Notes under the pieces: model-generated | Seen by the model: the letters and a program-made list of their open reading frames with translations, nothing else | The model's database searches: none | What the model was told of the DNA's origin: nothing | Part shown: positions 36,437 to 45,063 of the stretch, piece after piece | Layout: every line of letters starts with the position of its first letter | Position numbering within the stretch: position 1 is the first letter of the stretch | Assembly (NCBI GenBank): GCA_963729875.1 | Contig: CAVSPR010000006.1 | Location: 1-64,000, forward strand | Origin: DATBSL01 sp963729875 | GTDB taxonomy: Bacteria; Acidobacteriota; Vicinamibacteria; Fen-336 | DNA length: 64,000 nt | Direction: 5' to 3' | Position numbers and translations under genes: made by a program

Positions 36437-36470
36437 CGTCACGGCGCGCTAGTATTGACGACGTCACGGC
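36437..36470 (+). promoter_or_regulatory. direct repeats flanking a candidate -10
   Basis: CGTCACGGC occurs at 36437-36445 and again at 36462-36470, 25 bases apart, on either side of TAGTAT (36450-36455). The gene at 36496 starts 26 bases after the second copy. A regulator bound to both repeats would cover the promoter; this is inference. Confidence 0.3.
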
Positions 36471-36495
36471 TCGGCCGTTCCATGAGAGGAAATCC

Positions 36496-37230
36496 ATGAG
36501 GGTACCGGCTCTCCTTCTCGCCGCTGTCCTGCTGTCCGGGTCGGCCGCCGCCGACGAGGTGTTCCTGAAGAGCGGCGGCCGGCTGTCCGGCCGCATCGTC
36601 AGCCGCACCGCGACCATGGTCGAGGTGGACGTCGGGGCCGGAAAGATCGCGGTCCCCGCCTCGAGCGTGGTGCGCATCGAGGAGGGGCGCTCGCCCCTCC
36701 AGGAGTACGAGGAGCGCGCCGGGAAGCTCGCCGCGGGGGACGCGGACGGCTGGGTCGCCCTGGGGGAGTGGGCGAACGCCCGCGGTCTCGGGACGCAGGC
36801 GCGCGAGGCGTACCACCGCGCGCTGGCCGCGTCGCCTCTCGACCCGCGCGCGAACGAGGCCCTCGGCAACGTGCTCGTGGACGGCCGCTGGGTGAGCGAG
36901 GACGAGAGCTATCGGGCGCGGGGCTACGTGCAGTACCAGGGCGAGTGGATCACGCCCGCCGAGCACGAGGCGATGCTGCGCGAGCGCGCCGCCGAGGACG
37001 CCCGGGACCGCGAGCGCCGGGAGTCCGAGACGCGGGTGCGCGAGGCCGAGGCCCGGGCGTCGGAGGCCGAGGCGAGGGCCCGCGAGGCGGAGGCGGGGGC
37101 GGAGCAGACGAGCGAGGGCATCCCGCTGTGGTACGGCTGGGGAGCCGGGCCTGTCTCCTGGCCGGTGGGGCCGGTCGTCCGGCCGAACCCTCCCCGGCCG
37201 GCCCCACGGCCGCAGCCGGTGCCGAGGTGA
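36496..37230 (+). CDS. exported SH3-like/TPR protein with coiled coil and Pro-rich tail
   Basis: 244 residues. Signal peptide (LLLAAVLLSGSAAA), a small beta domain (LKSGGRLSGRIVSRTATMVE, IAVPASSVVRIEEG), one or two TPR-like helices (ALGEWANARGLGTQAREAYH), then GRWVSEDESYRARGYVQYQG, a charged coiled coil (about 155-200) and a Pro/Arg tail. Proteins with the W-V-x-E / Y-x-x-x-G-Y-V-x-Y pattern occur in several soil phyla; function unknown. Its stop is six bases from the next ATG. Confidence 0.6.
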   Translation: MRVPALLLAAVLLSGSAAADEVFLKSGGRLSGRIVSRTATMVEVDVGAGKIAVPASSVVRIEEGRSPLQEYEERAGKLAAGDADGWVALGEWANARGLGTQAREAYHRALAASPLDPRANEALGNVLVDGRWVSEDESYRARGYVQYQGEWITPAEHEAMLRERAAEDARDRERRESETRVREAEARASEAEARAREAEAGAEQTSEGIPLWYGWGAGPVSWPVGPVVRPNPPRPAPRPQPVPR

Positions 37231-37235
37231 GCGCC

Positions 37236-37958
37236 ATGAAAGCACGGTTCCTCATCGCAGCAGTGGCTCTGGCCGTGCCGCCGACCGTGTCGGCGCAGAC
37301 GGTGGACGAGATCGTGGCCCGGCACGTGGCGGCGCGGGGCGGCCGGGAGGCGCTCGCGGCGGTGCGCACGGTGCGCATGACGGGCCGAGCCACCGAGGGC
37401 CCGGGCCGTCATGCGATCGTGCGGCGCGAGATCGCGCGGCCCGGCCGCATCCGGACCGAGTTCGTCTTCCAGGGCACGACGGGCGTCTGGGCCTGGGACG
37501 GGTCCGCCGGCTGGAGCGTGTCGCCGCTGGACGGCCGGCTCGAGGCCGAGCCGCTCCCGGCCGACCAGGCCGCCCGGATCGCCGAGCAGGCCGACATCGA
37601 CGGGCCGCTCGTCGACTGGAAGGCGAAGGGCCACGCGGTGGAGCTCGTCGGGAGCGAGGCGCTGCCCGGCGGCCCCGCGCACCATTTGAAGGTGACGCTC
37701 AATTCGGGCGCCGTGCGCCACGTCTGGGTCGACGCCGGAACGGGCTTCGTCGTGCGGACGTTGTCGACTCGAACGCTGCGCGGGCACGAGGTGGTGCTCG
37801 AGACGACGTTCGGCGACTACCGTGAGACCGGCGGCGTCGCCTTCGCGCGCTCGATCGAGACGGGAGTGCCGGGCCGGCCCCGGCGGCTGCGCATCGTCGT
37901 CGAGAGCGTGGAGACGAACGTCCCGCTCGACGACGACCGGTTCCGGATGCCCCGCTGA
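37236..37958 (+). CDS. LolA/LppX-like outer-membrane lipoprotein-sorting-type protein
   Basis: 240 residues. Signal peptide to VSAQ, then TVDEIVARHVAARGGREALA and beta strands (VRMTGRA, PGRIRTEFVFQG, AWDGSAGW, HHLKVTLNSG, HVWVDAGTGFVV) that follow the half-barrel fold of LolA-like proteins, which carry lipoproteins or lipids across the periplasm. No LolB partner is next to it. Its last base overlaps the ATG of the channel gene. Confidence 0.6.
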   Translation: MKARFLIAAVALAVPPTVSAQTVDEIVARHVAARGGREALAAVRTVRMTGRATEGPGRHAIVRREIARPGRIRTEFVFQGTTGVWAWDGSAGWSVSPLDGRLEAEPLPADQAARIAEQADIDGPLVDWKAKGHAVELVGSEALPGGPAHHLKVTLNSGAVRHVWVDAGTGFVVRTLSTRTLRGHEVVLETTFGDYRETGGVAFARSIETGVPGRPRRLRIVVESVETNVPLDDDRFRMPR

Positions 37959-38662
37959 TGTCGTCGGCCTACAGGCGTCGTCGGCCCGCGATCGACGCGT
38001 TGACCCGGTTCTGGGCCGACGACAAGGGCCTCTCCATCTTCTCGGCCGTCCTCTTCATCCTCGCTTTCGTCGTGCCGCCGGTCGTGCCGCCGGGCATGGG
38101 GCCCAGCCTGGTCGGCGAGGTCTTCTACGCCCTCCTGCTGATCTCGGGCGTCCAGGCGCTGGCCCGGCACTGGTCGGCAAGGATGGTGCTGATGCCGGTC
38201 GCCGTGATCACGCTCGCGGTGTCCCTCGGCAGCTGGGTCCTGCCCGTGCCCGAGCCCTGGGTCCGGGGGACGGGGCTACTGTCCCTCCTCCTGTTCCTGG
38301 CCGTCGTCCTCGGGCAGACGTTGCGGAGCGGCCCCATCACCTATCACCGCATCCAGGGCGCCGTCGCGGCCTACCTGCTGCTCGGCGTCATCTGGGCCTA
38401 CGCCTACTCCTTCGTCGAGTTCCTGCGGCCGGGGGCCTTCTCCGGGCCGGTCAGCCCCGCGGACGGCCCCCGCGCCTTCTTCTACTTCAGCTTCGTGACG
38501 CTGACGACGGTGGGCTACGGCGACGTGCTGCCGGTTCACGCCGTGGCCCGGTCTCTCGTCAGCCTCGAGGCGGTCGTGGGAACGCTGTACCCCGCGATCC
38601 TCATCGCCCGCCTCGTGTCGGTGGTGGTGGTGCCCGGCCGGGGAACGGGCCCCGACGCCTAG
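37958..38662 (+). CDS. potassium channel-like protein (Ion_trans_2)
   Basis: 234 residues. TTVGYGDVLPV is the potassium selectivity filter, placed between a pore helix and last membrane segment. Four more hydrophobic helices precede it (SIFSAVLFILAFVVPPVV, FYALLLISGVQALA, VLMPVAVITLAVSLGSWV, LLSLLLFLAVVLGQTL), so the fold has about six helices without an S4-like Arg ladder. No RCK domain is attached. Translation is probably coupled to the upstream gene (TGATG). Confidence 0.8.
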   Translation: MSSAYRRRRPAIDALTRFWADDKGLSIFSAVLFILAFVVPPVVPPGMGPSLVGEVFYALLLISGVQALARHWSARMVLMPVAVITLAVSLGSWVLPVPEPWVRGTGLLSLLLFLAVVLGQTLRSGPITYHRIQGAVAAYLLLGVIWAYAYSFVEFLRPGAFSGPVSPADGPRAFFYFSFVTLTTVGYGDVLPVHAVARSLVSLEAVVGTLYPAILIARLVSVVVVPGRGTGPDA

Positions 38663-38669
38663 AGCGCTC

Positions 38670-40107
38670 GTGCGACGCTGGGCGATCGTCGGGCTCGTCC
38701 TGATCGTCCTCGCCGCCTTCCGGAGCGAGGGCTACTACCGCGCCGACGAGCACTTCCAGACCATCGAGTTCGCCTCCTTCAAGCTCGGCCGGACCCCGGT
38801 GGAGGCCCTGCCGTGGGAGTACCGTGCGCAGATCCGCTCGTGGCTGCAGCCGGGCCTGTACGTGGTCCTGGCACGGGCGGCGGGCGCCGTCGGCGTGAGC
38901 CGACCCGTTCCGGCTGGCTCTCGTCTTCCGCCTCTTCTCCGGGCTGCTGATGTGGGTCGCCCTCGTGTCGCTCACGCGCAGCTTCCCGACGCTGGTCCCC
39001 GGCCCCGCGCTACGGCGCTGGGCGGTCCCGCTCACTTGGCTCGCCTTCTGGACCCCCTTCCTCGCGGCGCGCACGTCGTCCGAGAGCCTGGCCGCGTCGT
39101 TCACGGTCCTGGCGGTCGCGGCGCTGGCCCGCGCCACGCTCGGGCGGGGAGAAACCGCGCTCCTCCTGGGAGCGGGCCTCCTCTTCGGTCTGGCGTTCGA
39201 GGTCCGCTTCGCGGCCGCCGTTGTGCCGGCCGGTCTCGCCGTGTGGGGGCTCGCGACCCGTCGTCTCCGGCTGCGGGACGTGGGCTTGCTGGCCGCGGGT
39301 GTCCTCCCGGTCGTGGCGCTCGCCGGCGTGGTGGACCGCTGGGGATACGGCGGCTGGACCTTTCCCCCGCTCAGGTACCTGGAGGTCAACCTCTGGCAGG
39401 ACGTCGCGGCGGAGCGGTTCGGGTCGCGCCCCTGGTACGGGTACGTCTCCCTGGCGGGCACGAGTGTGCTCGCCCCGCTCGTGCTGCTCGCGTTCGTCGG
39501 CGCCGCCACGGCGTGGGTGCGCTTCCCCGGCCACATCCTGAGCGCGTCCACGGCACCCTTCGTCCTCGCCCACGTGGCCCTGGCCCACAAGGAGATGCGC
39601 TTCCTGTTCCCGGTGGCGCCGCTCGCGCCGGCTCTACTCGTGCTGGCCGCCTCGCGCGCGGAGGGCTGGCTGCCCGGCCTGGCGAGGCGGCCGGTGCGGC
39701 TCTTTCTGGGCCTGCTCCTGGCCGTGAACCTGGCCGCGCTCGCGGGGCTGACCCTCGTCCCGCCCCGCCCCCAGACGGCCTTCCAGCGCCACGTCTACCG
39801 GAGCTGGCCCGACCGCTTCGTGGCCGTGCAGCTGAGCCCGACGTCCCCCTGGTCGCCGGCGGGGCTGGAGATGCACTTCTACCGCCCCCGGGAGCTGGTG
39901 CTGCAGCGGGCCTCGTCTCTCGAAAAGGCCGAGCCGAAGCGGCGCGCGTTCCTGGTCATCGGCTCCGCCTGGGAGCAGCCGTCGGCCCCCGGCTTCGCCT
40001 GCGAGGCACTGTATCGACCGTTCCCGGAGTGGGTGAGGTCGCTGGAGGCCTGGAGCCCGGCGCTGCGCGTCGAGGGGCACAGCCTGCACCGCTGTCGCCG
40101 CACCTGA
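38670..40107 (+). CDS. GT22-like (PIG-B/Alg9-type) membrane mannosyltransferase, frameshifted
   Basis: About 479 residues. GYYRADEHFQTIEFA resembles the acidic loop (H-P-D-E-x-F-Q) of the GT22 family, followed by LPWEYRAQIRSWLQPGLYV and ALAHKEMRFLFPVAPLAPAL, the typical HKE-x-RF block. There are about ten membrane helices. One extra C (AGC-C-GAC) near 38902 splits it. Eukaryotic relatives add mannose from a lipid-linked donor to GPI anchors and N-glycans. The bacterial substrate is unknown. GTG start seven bases after the channel stop. Confidence 0.65.
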
Positions 40108-40114
40108 GGGGACT

Positions 40115-40131
40115 CCCGGGCCGCCCCCGGG
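40115..40131 (+). terminator. small GC hairpin after GT22-like gene
   Basis: CCCGGG at 40115-40120 can pair with CCCGGG at 40126-40131 around CCGCC. It begins eight bases after the stop and just before conserved element copy 3. There is no T-run, so function is uncertain. Confidence 0.3.
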
Positions 40132-40141
40132 CCCTGAAACC

Positions 40142-40163
40142 GTAACTTACCCGGCTGTTACTT
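40142..40163 (+). promoter_or_regulatory. copy 3 of the 22-bp conserved element
   Basis: GTAACTTAC, then CCGGC, then TGTTACTT. It lies 34 bases after the previous stop and 45 bases before the ATG of the small gene leading the aspA cluster. CCCCGGGG...CCCCGGG follows. Same strand and same orientation to the downstream gene as copies 1 and 2. Confidence 0.6.
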
Positions 40164-40208
40164 CCCCGGGGCCCATCCCCGGGTCCATCTTCGACTTGCA
40201 GGCCACCC

Positions 40209-40454
40209 ATGACCCGATCCCTCCAGCTCGTCAGCGAGCAGTTCCCCCACCTCCGACCACGGGTGGCCTGTCTTTTCGAGCGGGACGCGATCTTCCGGGA
40301 GCTGTGCGACGACTACGAGGCCTGCACCCGGGCCCTGTCCCGGCAGGAGTCCAGCGAAGACCTCAGGCGCGAGTACGCCGCGCTGCGGCTGCGGCTCGAG
40401 ACCGAGCTGCTCGGCTACCTGCACGAGGCCGAACAACCCAGCATCCGTAAGTAG
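40209..40454 (+). CDS. small helical protein
   Basis: 81 residues, no signal peptide. Predicted as two long helices: ACLFERDAIFRELCDDYEAC and DLRREYAALRLRLETELLGY. The two cysteines sit seven residues apart on one face of the first helix. Homologues of this size with 'LFERD-x-x-F' are known as conserved small proteins without assigned role. It is the first gene downstream of conserved element copy 3 and only 18 bases before aspA, so a regulator or partner of that gene set is possible. Confidence 0.6.
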   Translation: MTRSLQLVSEQFPHLRPRVACLFERDAIFRELCDDYEACTRALSRQESSEDLRREYAALRLRLETELLGYLHEAEQPSIRK

Positions 40455-40472
40455 TCGAAAGGGAGAACGGAC

Positions 40473-41883
40473 ATGACCACGCCCGCCACGCGCCTCGAGC
40501 ACGACCTCCTCGGCGAGAAGGCCGTTCCCGCCGACGCCTACTACGGCGTCCAGACCGCCCGCGCCCTCGAGAACTTCCACATCTCGGGCGTCGAGCTGCG
40601 CCTCTACCCGAACGTCATCAAGGCGTTCGCGATGGTCAAGCTCGCCGCCGCCCGCGCCAACGTCGACTGCGGCCAGTTCTCGCGCGGAGATCCTGAAGGG
40701 CATCGAGGGCGCCTGCCAGGAGCTGATCGACGGGAAGCTCCACGACGAGTTCCGGCTCGACGTGTTCCAGGGCGGGGCCGGCACCTCGACCAACATGAAC
40801 GCGAACGAGGTGATCGCGAACCGGGCCCTCGAGCTGATGGGGCACGAGAAGGGCGAGTACAAGCACTGCAGCCCCCACGACCACGTCAACTGCTCGCAGT
40901 CCACGAACGACGCCTACCCTTCCGCGCTGCACGTGGGGATGGCCCTCGGCAACGTCGAGCTCGTGGCGGCCGTGAACGAGCTGATCGCCGCCTTCCGCGC
41001 CAAGGGCAAGGAGTTCGCCAGCATCCTGAAGATGGGCCGGACCCAGCTGCAGGACGCGGTGCCGATGACGCTCGGGCAGGAGTTCGAGGCCTTCGCGGAG
41101 ACCCTCGCCGGCGAGGTCCAGGCGCTCGAGAGGATCCAGAACGTCCTCTGCGAGGTCAACATGGGCGCGACCGCCATCGGCACCGGCCTCAACGCGCCCG
41201 CCGGCTACGCGGAGAAGTGCACGGCGCACCTCGCGAAGATCACCGGCTTCCCGATCCACCTCGCCGCCAACCTGATCGAGGCCACCCAGGACACGCAGGC
41301 CTTCGTCCTCTACTCGTCCTGCATGAAGAGCCTCGCCATCAAGCTGTCGAAGGTCTGCAACGACCTGCGGCTGCTGTCCTCCGGCCCCCGCTGCGGCCTG
41401 CGCGAGATCAACCTCCCCGCGAAGCAGCCCGGCTCGTCGATCATGCCCGGCAAGGTCAACCCGGTCATCCCCGAGGTCGTCAACATGGTCTGCTTCCGGG
41501 TCATCGGCAGCGACCTGACCGTCTCGATGGCAGCCGAGGCCGGGCAGCTCCAGCTCAACGTGTTCGAGCCGGTGATCGCGGCCTGCGTCTTCGAGGCGCA
41601 GACGATCTTCATGAACGCGGCCCGCACCCTGCGCGTCCACTGCGTCGAGGGCATCACCGCGAACGTGGACATCATGCGCCATTACGTGGACTACAGCATC
41701 GGGACGGTCACCGCGCTCAACCCGGTGATCGGTTACGACAAGGCCACGGAGCTCGCCGCCGAGGCGATGAAGACCGGCCGCGGGATCCTGGAGCTCGTCC
41801 GCGAGAAGAAGCTCCTGAGCGAGGCCGAGATCGCGAAGGTGCTCGACCCCGCCGCCATGACGGGGCAGGGACGCCCCGCGTGA
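40473..41883 (+). CDS. aspA: aspartate ammonia-lyase, frameshifted
   Basis: About 469 residues. DLLGEKAVPADAYYGVQTAR, QGGAGTSTNMNANEV, NCSQSTNDAYPSALH, KMGRTQLQDAVPMTLGQEF and the catalytic loop GSSIMPGKVNPVIPE place it in the fumarase/aspartase superfamily. ELMGHEKGEY, the LLSSGPRCGLREI block and overall text follow E. coli aspartase closely, so aspartate to fumarate plus ammonia is preferred over fumarase. One extra G (CGC-G-GAG) near 40686 splits it. No signal peptide. GGGAG precedes ATG. It is next to an SLC13 carrier and upstream of asparaginase. Confidence 0.85.
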
Positions 41884-42395
41884 GCCCAGGGAGGACGGTG
41901 GCGGGCGGCTGCCTCGCCCTCCTTCTCGCGAGCCTCGCGGGGGCGGGCCAGGCGGCGCCGCCCGCCGACGGGTGGCGCACGTTCGAAGGCGCCTGGTCCG
42001 CCGCGGGACGACGGCAGGCCGTCGCCGTCGAGGGCGGAGCGGCGGCCACGATCTACGAGTTCTCGGGCGCCTTCGTCATCAAGAAGGGCGAGGGGCTGGG
42101 CCGCGGGTTCGAGGCGGAGGCGATCGCCTTCGACGACGGCGAGGGCCTGAGCGCGGGTCGCTGCGTCTGGACCGACGAGCACGGCGATCGGATCTTCAGC
42201 CGGCTGAAGGGCGAGGCGCTGGCGACGGGCCGGCGCCTCGTCGGCACGATCACCGGAGGCACGGGCCGCTACGCCGGCCTCGAGGGGGAGTACTCCTTCA
42301 GCTGGCAGTACGTCCTCGCCCTCGACGACGGCACGATCCAGGGCCGGGCCGAGCGCCTCCAGGGCCGGGTGCGCCGGAGGGGGACGACGCCGTGA
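41880..42395 (+). CDS. exported beta-rich hypothetical protein between aspA and carrier
   Basis: 171 residues from a GTG overlapping the aspA stop (GTGA). Signal peptide (AGGCLALLLASLAGAGQAA) followed by an all-beta domain: ATIYEFSGAFVIKKGEGLGR, AGRCVWTDEHGDRIFSRLKG, GTITGGTGRYAGLEGEYSFS. The 'GGTGRYAGLEG' turn is common in allene-oxide-cyclase/lipocalin-like barrels. Ligand unknown. The stop overlaps the next GTG, so three genes are translationally coupled. Confidence 0.65.
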   Translation: MSPGRTVAGGCLALLLASLAGAGQAAPPADGWRTFEGAWSAAGRRQAVAVEGGAAATIYEFSGAFVIKKGEGLGRGFEAEAIAFDDGEGLSAGRCVWTDEHGDRIFSRLKGEALATGRRLVGTITGGTGRYAGLEGEYSFSWQYVLALDDGTIQGRAERLQGRVRRRGTTP

Positions 42396-43807
42396 GCGCG
42401 TCCGCGGGCGACCGAAAGACACTCCTCGGACGGGCGGCCGTCCTTGCCCTCGCGCTCGGCCTCTGGTTCTCTCCGGTACCGGGGGGCCTGGTCCCGGCCG
42501 CGTGGCACCTCTTTGCGCTCTTCGTGGCGGCGATCGTCTCGGTCGTGATCGGCGCGTTTCCGATCCTGACCTCCTCCGTCCTTGCCCTGGCCGCGGCCGT
42601 GCTCACCGGAACGCTGCCACCGGTGAAGGCCTACTCGGGTTTCGCGAACGGCACGATCCTGCTGATCGTGGTCGCCTTCCTGGTGGCCCGCGCGGTCGTG
42701 AAGTGCGGCCTGGGCGAGCGCCTCGGCCACCTGGTGGTGAGCGCCTTCGGTCGATCGACGCTCGGCCTCGGGTACAGCGTGTTCCTTGTCGACGGCGTGA
42801 TCGCCCCCGCCTTCCCGAGCAACACCGCCCGCTCCGGCGTCCTCTACCCGCTCGTGCTGTCCGTGGCCGAGGCCGCGGGCGCGAAGCCGGGGGACGAGAG
42901 CCGCCGCCGCCTGGGGAGCTTCCTGATGTTCTCGGGCATCGCGAGCCTGACCGTCTCGTCGGCCCTCTGGTTCACGGCCATGGCCGCAAACCCGCTCGGG
43001 GCCGAGATCGCCCGCGGGTACGGCCTCGAGATCGGCTTCGGCTCCTGGCTCGTCGCCTCCTCGATCCCGACGCTCGCCGCCATGGCCCTCCTGCCGCTCG
43101 TCCTCTACAAGGTCGTCTCTCCCGAGGTGACTGCGACGCCGGAGGCGCCGCGGGCCGCACGGCGGGCACTCGCCGAGCTGGGTCCGCTCCGCCCGCACGA
43201 GAAGATCGTGGCCGCCACGTTCGCGGGGATGGTCGGCCTGTGGGCCGCGGCGGCCACCATTGGCCTCGACTCGACCGCGGTCGCATTCCTGGGCCTCGGC
43301 GTCCTGCTCGCGACCGGCGTCCTGACCCTCGGCGACATCGCCAAGGAGGGCGACGTCCTCGCGACGTTCATCTGGTTCGCCGTCCTCTTCACCCTGAGCG
43401 GCCAGCTCAACGAGCTGGGCTTCATGGGCTACCTGGGCGAGCGGCTGGCCGGGGCCCTCGGAGGCCTGTCCGCCCCCGCGGCCGGCGTGGTGCTCGTCGT
43501 CGCCTACGTGCTGCTGCACTACCTGTTCGTGAGCCAGACCGCCCACCTCCTCGCCCTCTTCGGCGTCTTCCTCGACGTGGGCGTCAAGCTGGGCGTCCCG
43601 GTGGCGATCCTCGCGTTCCTGCTGCTCTTCGCCACGAACTTCTTCTCGGCCAACACGCCGCAGGGGTCGAGCGCGAACCTGCTCTTCGCGGGGAGCGGCT
43701 ACCTCTCCCAGGGGGAGCTCTACCGGCTGGGCGCCCTCACCACCGCCTTCAATCTCGTGTTGTACCTCGTCGTCGGGATTCCCTGGCTCGTGCTGGTGAC
43801 CCGATGA
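42392..43807 (+). CDS. SLC13/DASS-type carboxylate transporter
   Basis: 471 residues from GTG 42392. About 11-12 helices with the two inverted repeats of the family: APAFPSNTARSGVLYPL in the first half and SANTPQGSSANLLFAGSGYL in the second, corresponding to the SNT-type sodium/substrate clamshell motifs. Family members import succinate, fumarate, malate, citrate or 2-oxoglutarate, or exchange them. Placement behind aspA suggests fumarate, succinate or aspartate as substrate. Confidence 0.8.
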   Translation: MSASAGDRKTLLGRAAVLALALGLWFSPVPGGLVPAAWHLFALFVAAIVSVVIGAFPILTSSVLALAAAVLTGTLPPVKAYSGFANGTILLIVVAFLVARAVVKCGLGERLGHLVVSAFGRSTLGLGYSVFLVDGVIAPAFPSNTARSGVLYPLVLSVAEAAGAKPGDESRRRLGSFLMFSGIASLTVSSALWFTAMAANPLGAEIARGYGLEIGFGSWLVASSIPTLAAMALLPLVLYKVVSPEVTATPEAPRAARRALAELGPLRPHEKIVAATFAGMVGLWAAAATIGLDSTAVAFLGLGVLLATGVLTLGDIAKEGDVLATFIWFAVLFTLSGQLNELGFMGYLGERLAGALGGLSAPAAGVVLVVAYVLLHYLFVSQTAHLLALFGVFLDVGVKLGVPVAILAFLLLFATNFFSANTPQGSSANLLFAGSGYLSQGELYRLGALTTAFNLVLYLVVGIPWLVLVTR

Positions 43808-43863
43808 AGCTTCAGACCCGTCCGCCAGAGAGAGACCGGCCTTCCGAGGGGCTTTCCCGGGCC

Positions 43864-43899
43864 GAGACAACGGACAGGACAACGGACGGGACAACGAAC
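43864..43899 (+). repeat. three tandem 12-bp repeats
   Basis: Units GAGACAACGGAC, AGGACAACGGAC and GGGACAACGAAC follow each other without gaps, sharing the core ACAACGGAC. They lie between the SLC13 stop and the asparaginase ATG. One unit per about one helix turn and 51 bases before the start fits a repeated regulator site or slippage product. Confidence 0.6.
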
Positions 43900-43912
43900 C
43901 GGTTCAAATCGA

Positions 43913-43929
43913 CCCGCGCTTCGCGCGGG
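43913..43929 (+). promoter_or_regulatory. hairpin in asparaginase leader
   Basis: CCCGCGC and GCGCGGG pair exactly around a TTC loop. Ten bases on, GGAC and GTCC flank the AGGAG ribosome site (about 43933-43947), so a second small hairpin could mask it. The first may end the SLC13 transcript; no T-run follows. Confidence 0.45.
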
Positions 43930-43949
43930 CCGGGACTCAGGAGGTCCTC

Positions 43950-45017
43950 ATGACGCGCAAGATCCGACTCCAGTGGACGCTGGCGCTCGTCGCCATGCTG
44001 CTGGCCGTCCCCGCGCTCGCGGCGGACAAGCTGCCGACCGTCGTCGTCCTCGCCACTGGCGGCACCATAGCCGGTGCCGCCGCCAGCGACGTGCAAGCCG
44101 GCTACACGTCGGGCCAGGTCGGCGTCGACCAGCTCCTCGCCGCCGTGCCCCAGGCCAAGAAGCTCGCGGTGATGCGCGGCGAGCAGGTCGCCAACATCGG
44201 CTCGCAGGACATGAACGACGAGGTCTGGCTGAAGCTGGCGAGGCGCGTCAACGAGATCGCGGCAATGCCGGACGTGGACGGAATCGTCATCACCCACGGC
44301 ACCGACACCATCGAGGAGACGGGCTACTTCCTGAACCTCGTCGTCAAGACGAAAAAGCCGGTCGTGCTGACCGCCGCCATGCGGCCGTCGACCGCCCTGT
44401 CGGCGGACGGCCCGCTCAACTTCTACAACGCGGTGGCGGTGGCGGCGAACAAGGACGCGGCCGGCCGCGGCGTGCTGGTCGTCGTCAACGACTGGATCCA
44501 CGGGGCGTCCTCGCTCACCAAGGCGAGCACCACGGCGGTGCAGACCTTCCTCTCGCCGCTGCGGGGCCTCGTCGGCGTCGTGGCCTACGGCGAGGCGGAG
44601 TTCTACCGCGGGCCGGTGGGGCGCAACACCCTGGACAGCGAGTTCTCGCTCGACGGGGTGACGGCGCTGCCCCGGGTCGACATCGTGATGGCCCACGCGA
44701 ACATGGACGGGGCGATCATCGAAGGGGCGGTCGCGGCGGGCGCGAAGGGCATCGTGATCGCCGGCGTGGGCAACGGCAACATGACGAAGGCCGGCCTCGA
44801 CGCCCTCGCCGCCCAGGCGAAGAAGGGTGTCGTGTGCGTCCGCTCCTCGCGCGTGGTCACGGGCCGGGTGGGCCGCAACGTCGAGGTGGACGACGACAAG
44901 CTGGGCCTGATCGCCTCGGACGACCTCAACCCGCAGAAGGCGCGGGTGCTGCTGCGGCTCGCGCTCCTGAAGCCGCGGAGCCTGGCGGAAATGCAGCGGC
45001 TATTCGTGGAATACTGA
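43950..45017 (+). CDS. ansB: periplasmic L-asparaginase (type II)
   Basis: 355 residues. Signal peptide (LALVAMLLAVPALAA), then LATGGTIAG with nucleophile Thr39, GEQVANIGSQDMNDEVW, ITHGTDTIEETGYFL, AMRPSTALSADGPLN, AGVGNGNMTK and LNPQKARVLLRLAL. These follow E. coli AnsB block by block. It hydrolyses asparagine (often also glutamine) to the acid and ammonia in the periplasm. It heads a same-strand run with two porins, an amidohydrolase and glutaminase. Product aspartate would suit the AspT-type carrier and AspA. Confidence 0.9.
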   Translation: MTRKIRLQWTLALVAMLLAVPALAADKLPTVVVLATGGTIAGAAASDVQAGYTSGQVGVDQLLAAVPQAKKLAVMRGEQVANIGSQDMNDEVWLKLARRVNEIAAMPDVDGIVITHGTDTIEETGYFLNLVVKTKKPVVLTAAMRPSTALSADGPLNFYNAVAVAANKDAAGRGVLVVVNDWIHGASSLTKASTTAVQTFLSPLRGLVGVVAYGEAEFYRGPVGRNTLDSEFSLDGVTALPRVDIVMAHANMDGAIIEGAVAAGAKGIVIAGVGNGNMTKAGLDALAAQAKKGVVCVRSSRVVTGRVGRNVEVDDDKLGLIASDDLNPQKARVLLRLALLKPRSLAEMQRLFVEY

Positions 45018-45039
45018 ACGTAGCCACCGCATACGTAGG

Positions 45040-45051
45040 TTGGATATCCAA
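45040..45051 (+). promoter_or_regulatory. palindrome overlapping ribosome site of the porin gene
   Basis: TTGGATATCCAA is a perfect 12-bp palindrome whose last bases begin the AAGGAG ribosome site of the gene at 45064. It could be an operator or simply chance in a more AT-rich leader. Confidence 0.25.
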
Positions 45052-45063
45052 GGAGTTGAACAC

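Noticed and set aside
40473..41883. Class II fumarase as the call for this lyase
   Set aside because: The superfamily loop is shared, but ELMGHEKGEY, the GRTQLQDAVPMTLGQEF block and the C-terminal half follow aspartase more closely, and the neighbours concern aspartate. Fumarase is not fully excluded.
43864..43899. CRISPR-like array
   Set aside because: Three contiguous 12-bp units without spacers and with no cas genes nearby; this is a simple tandem repeat.
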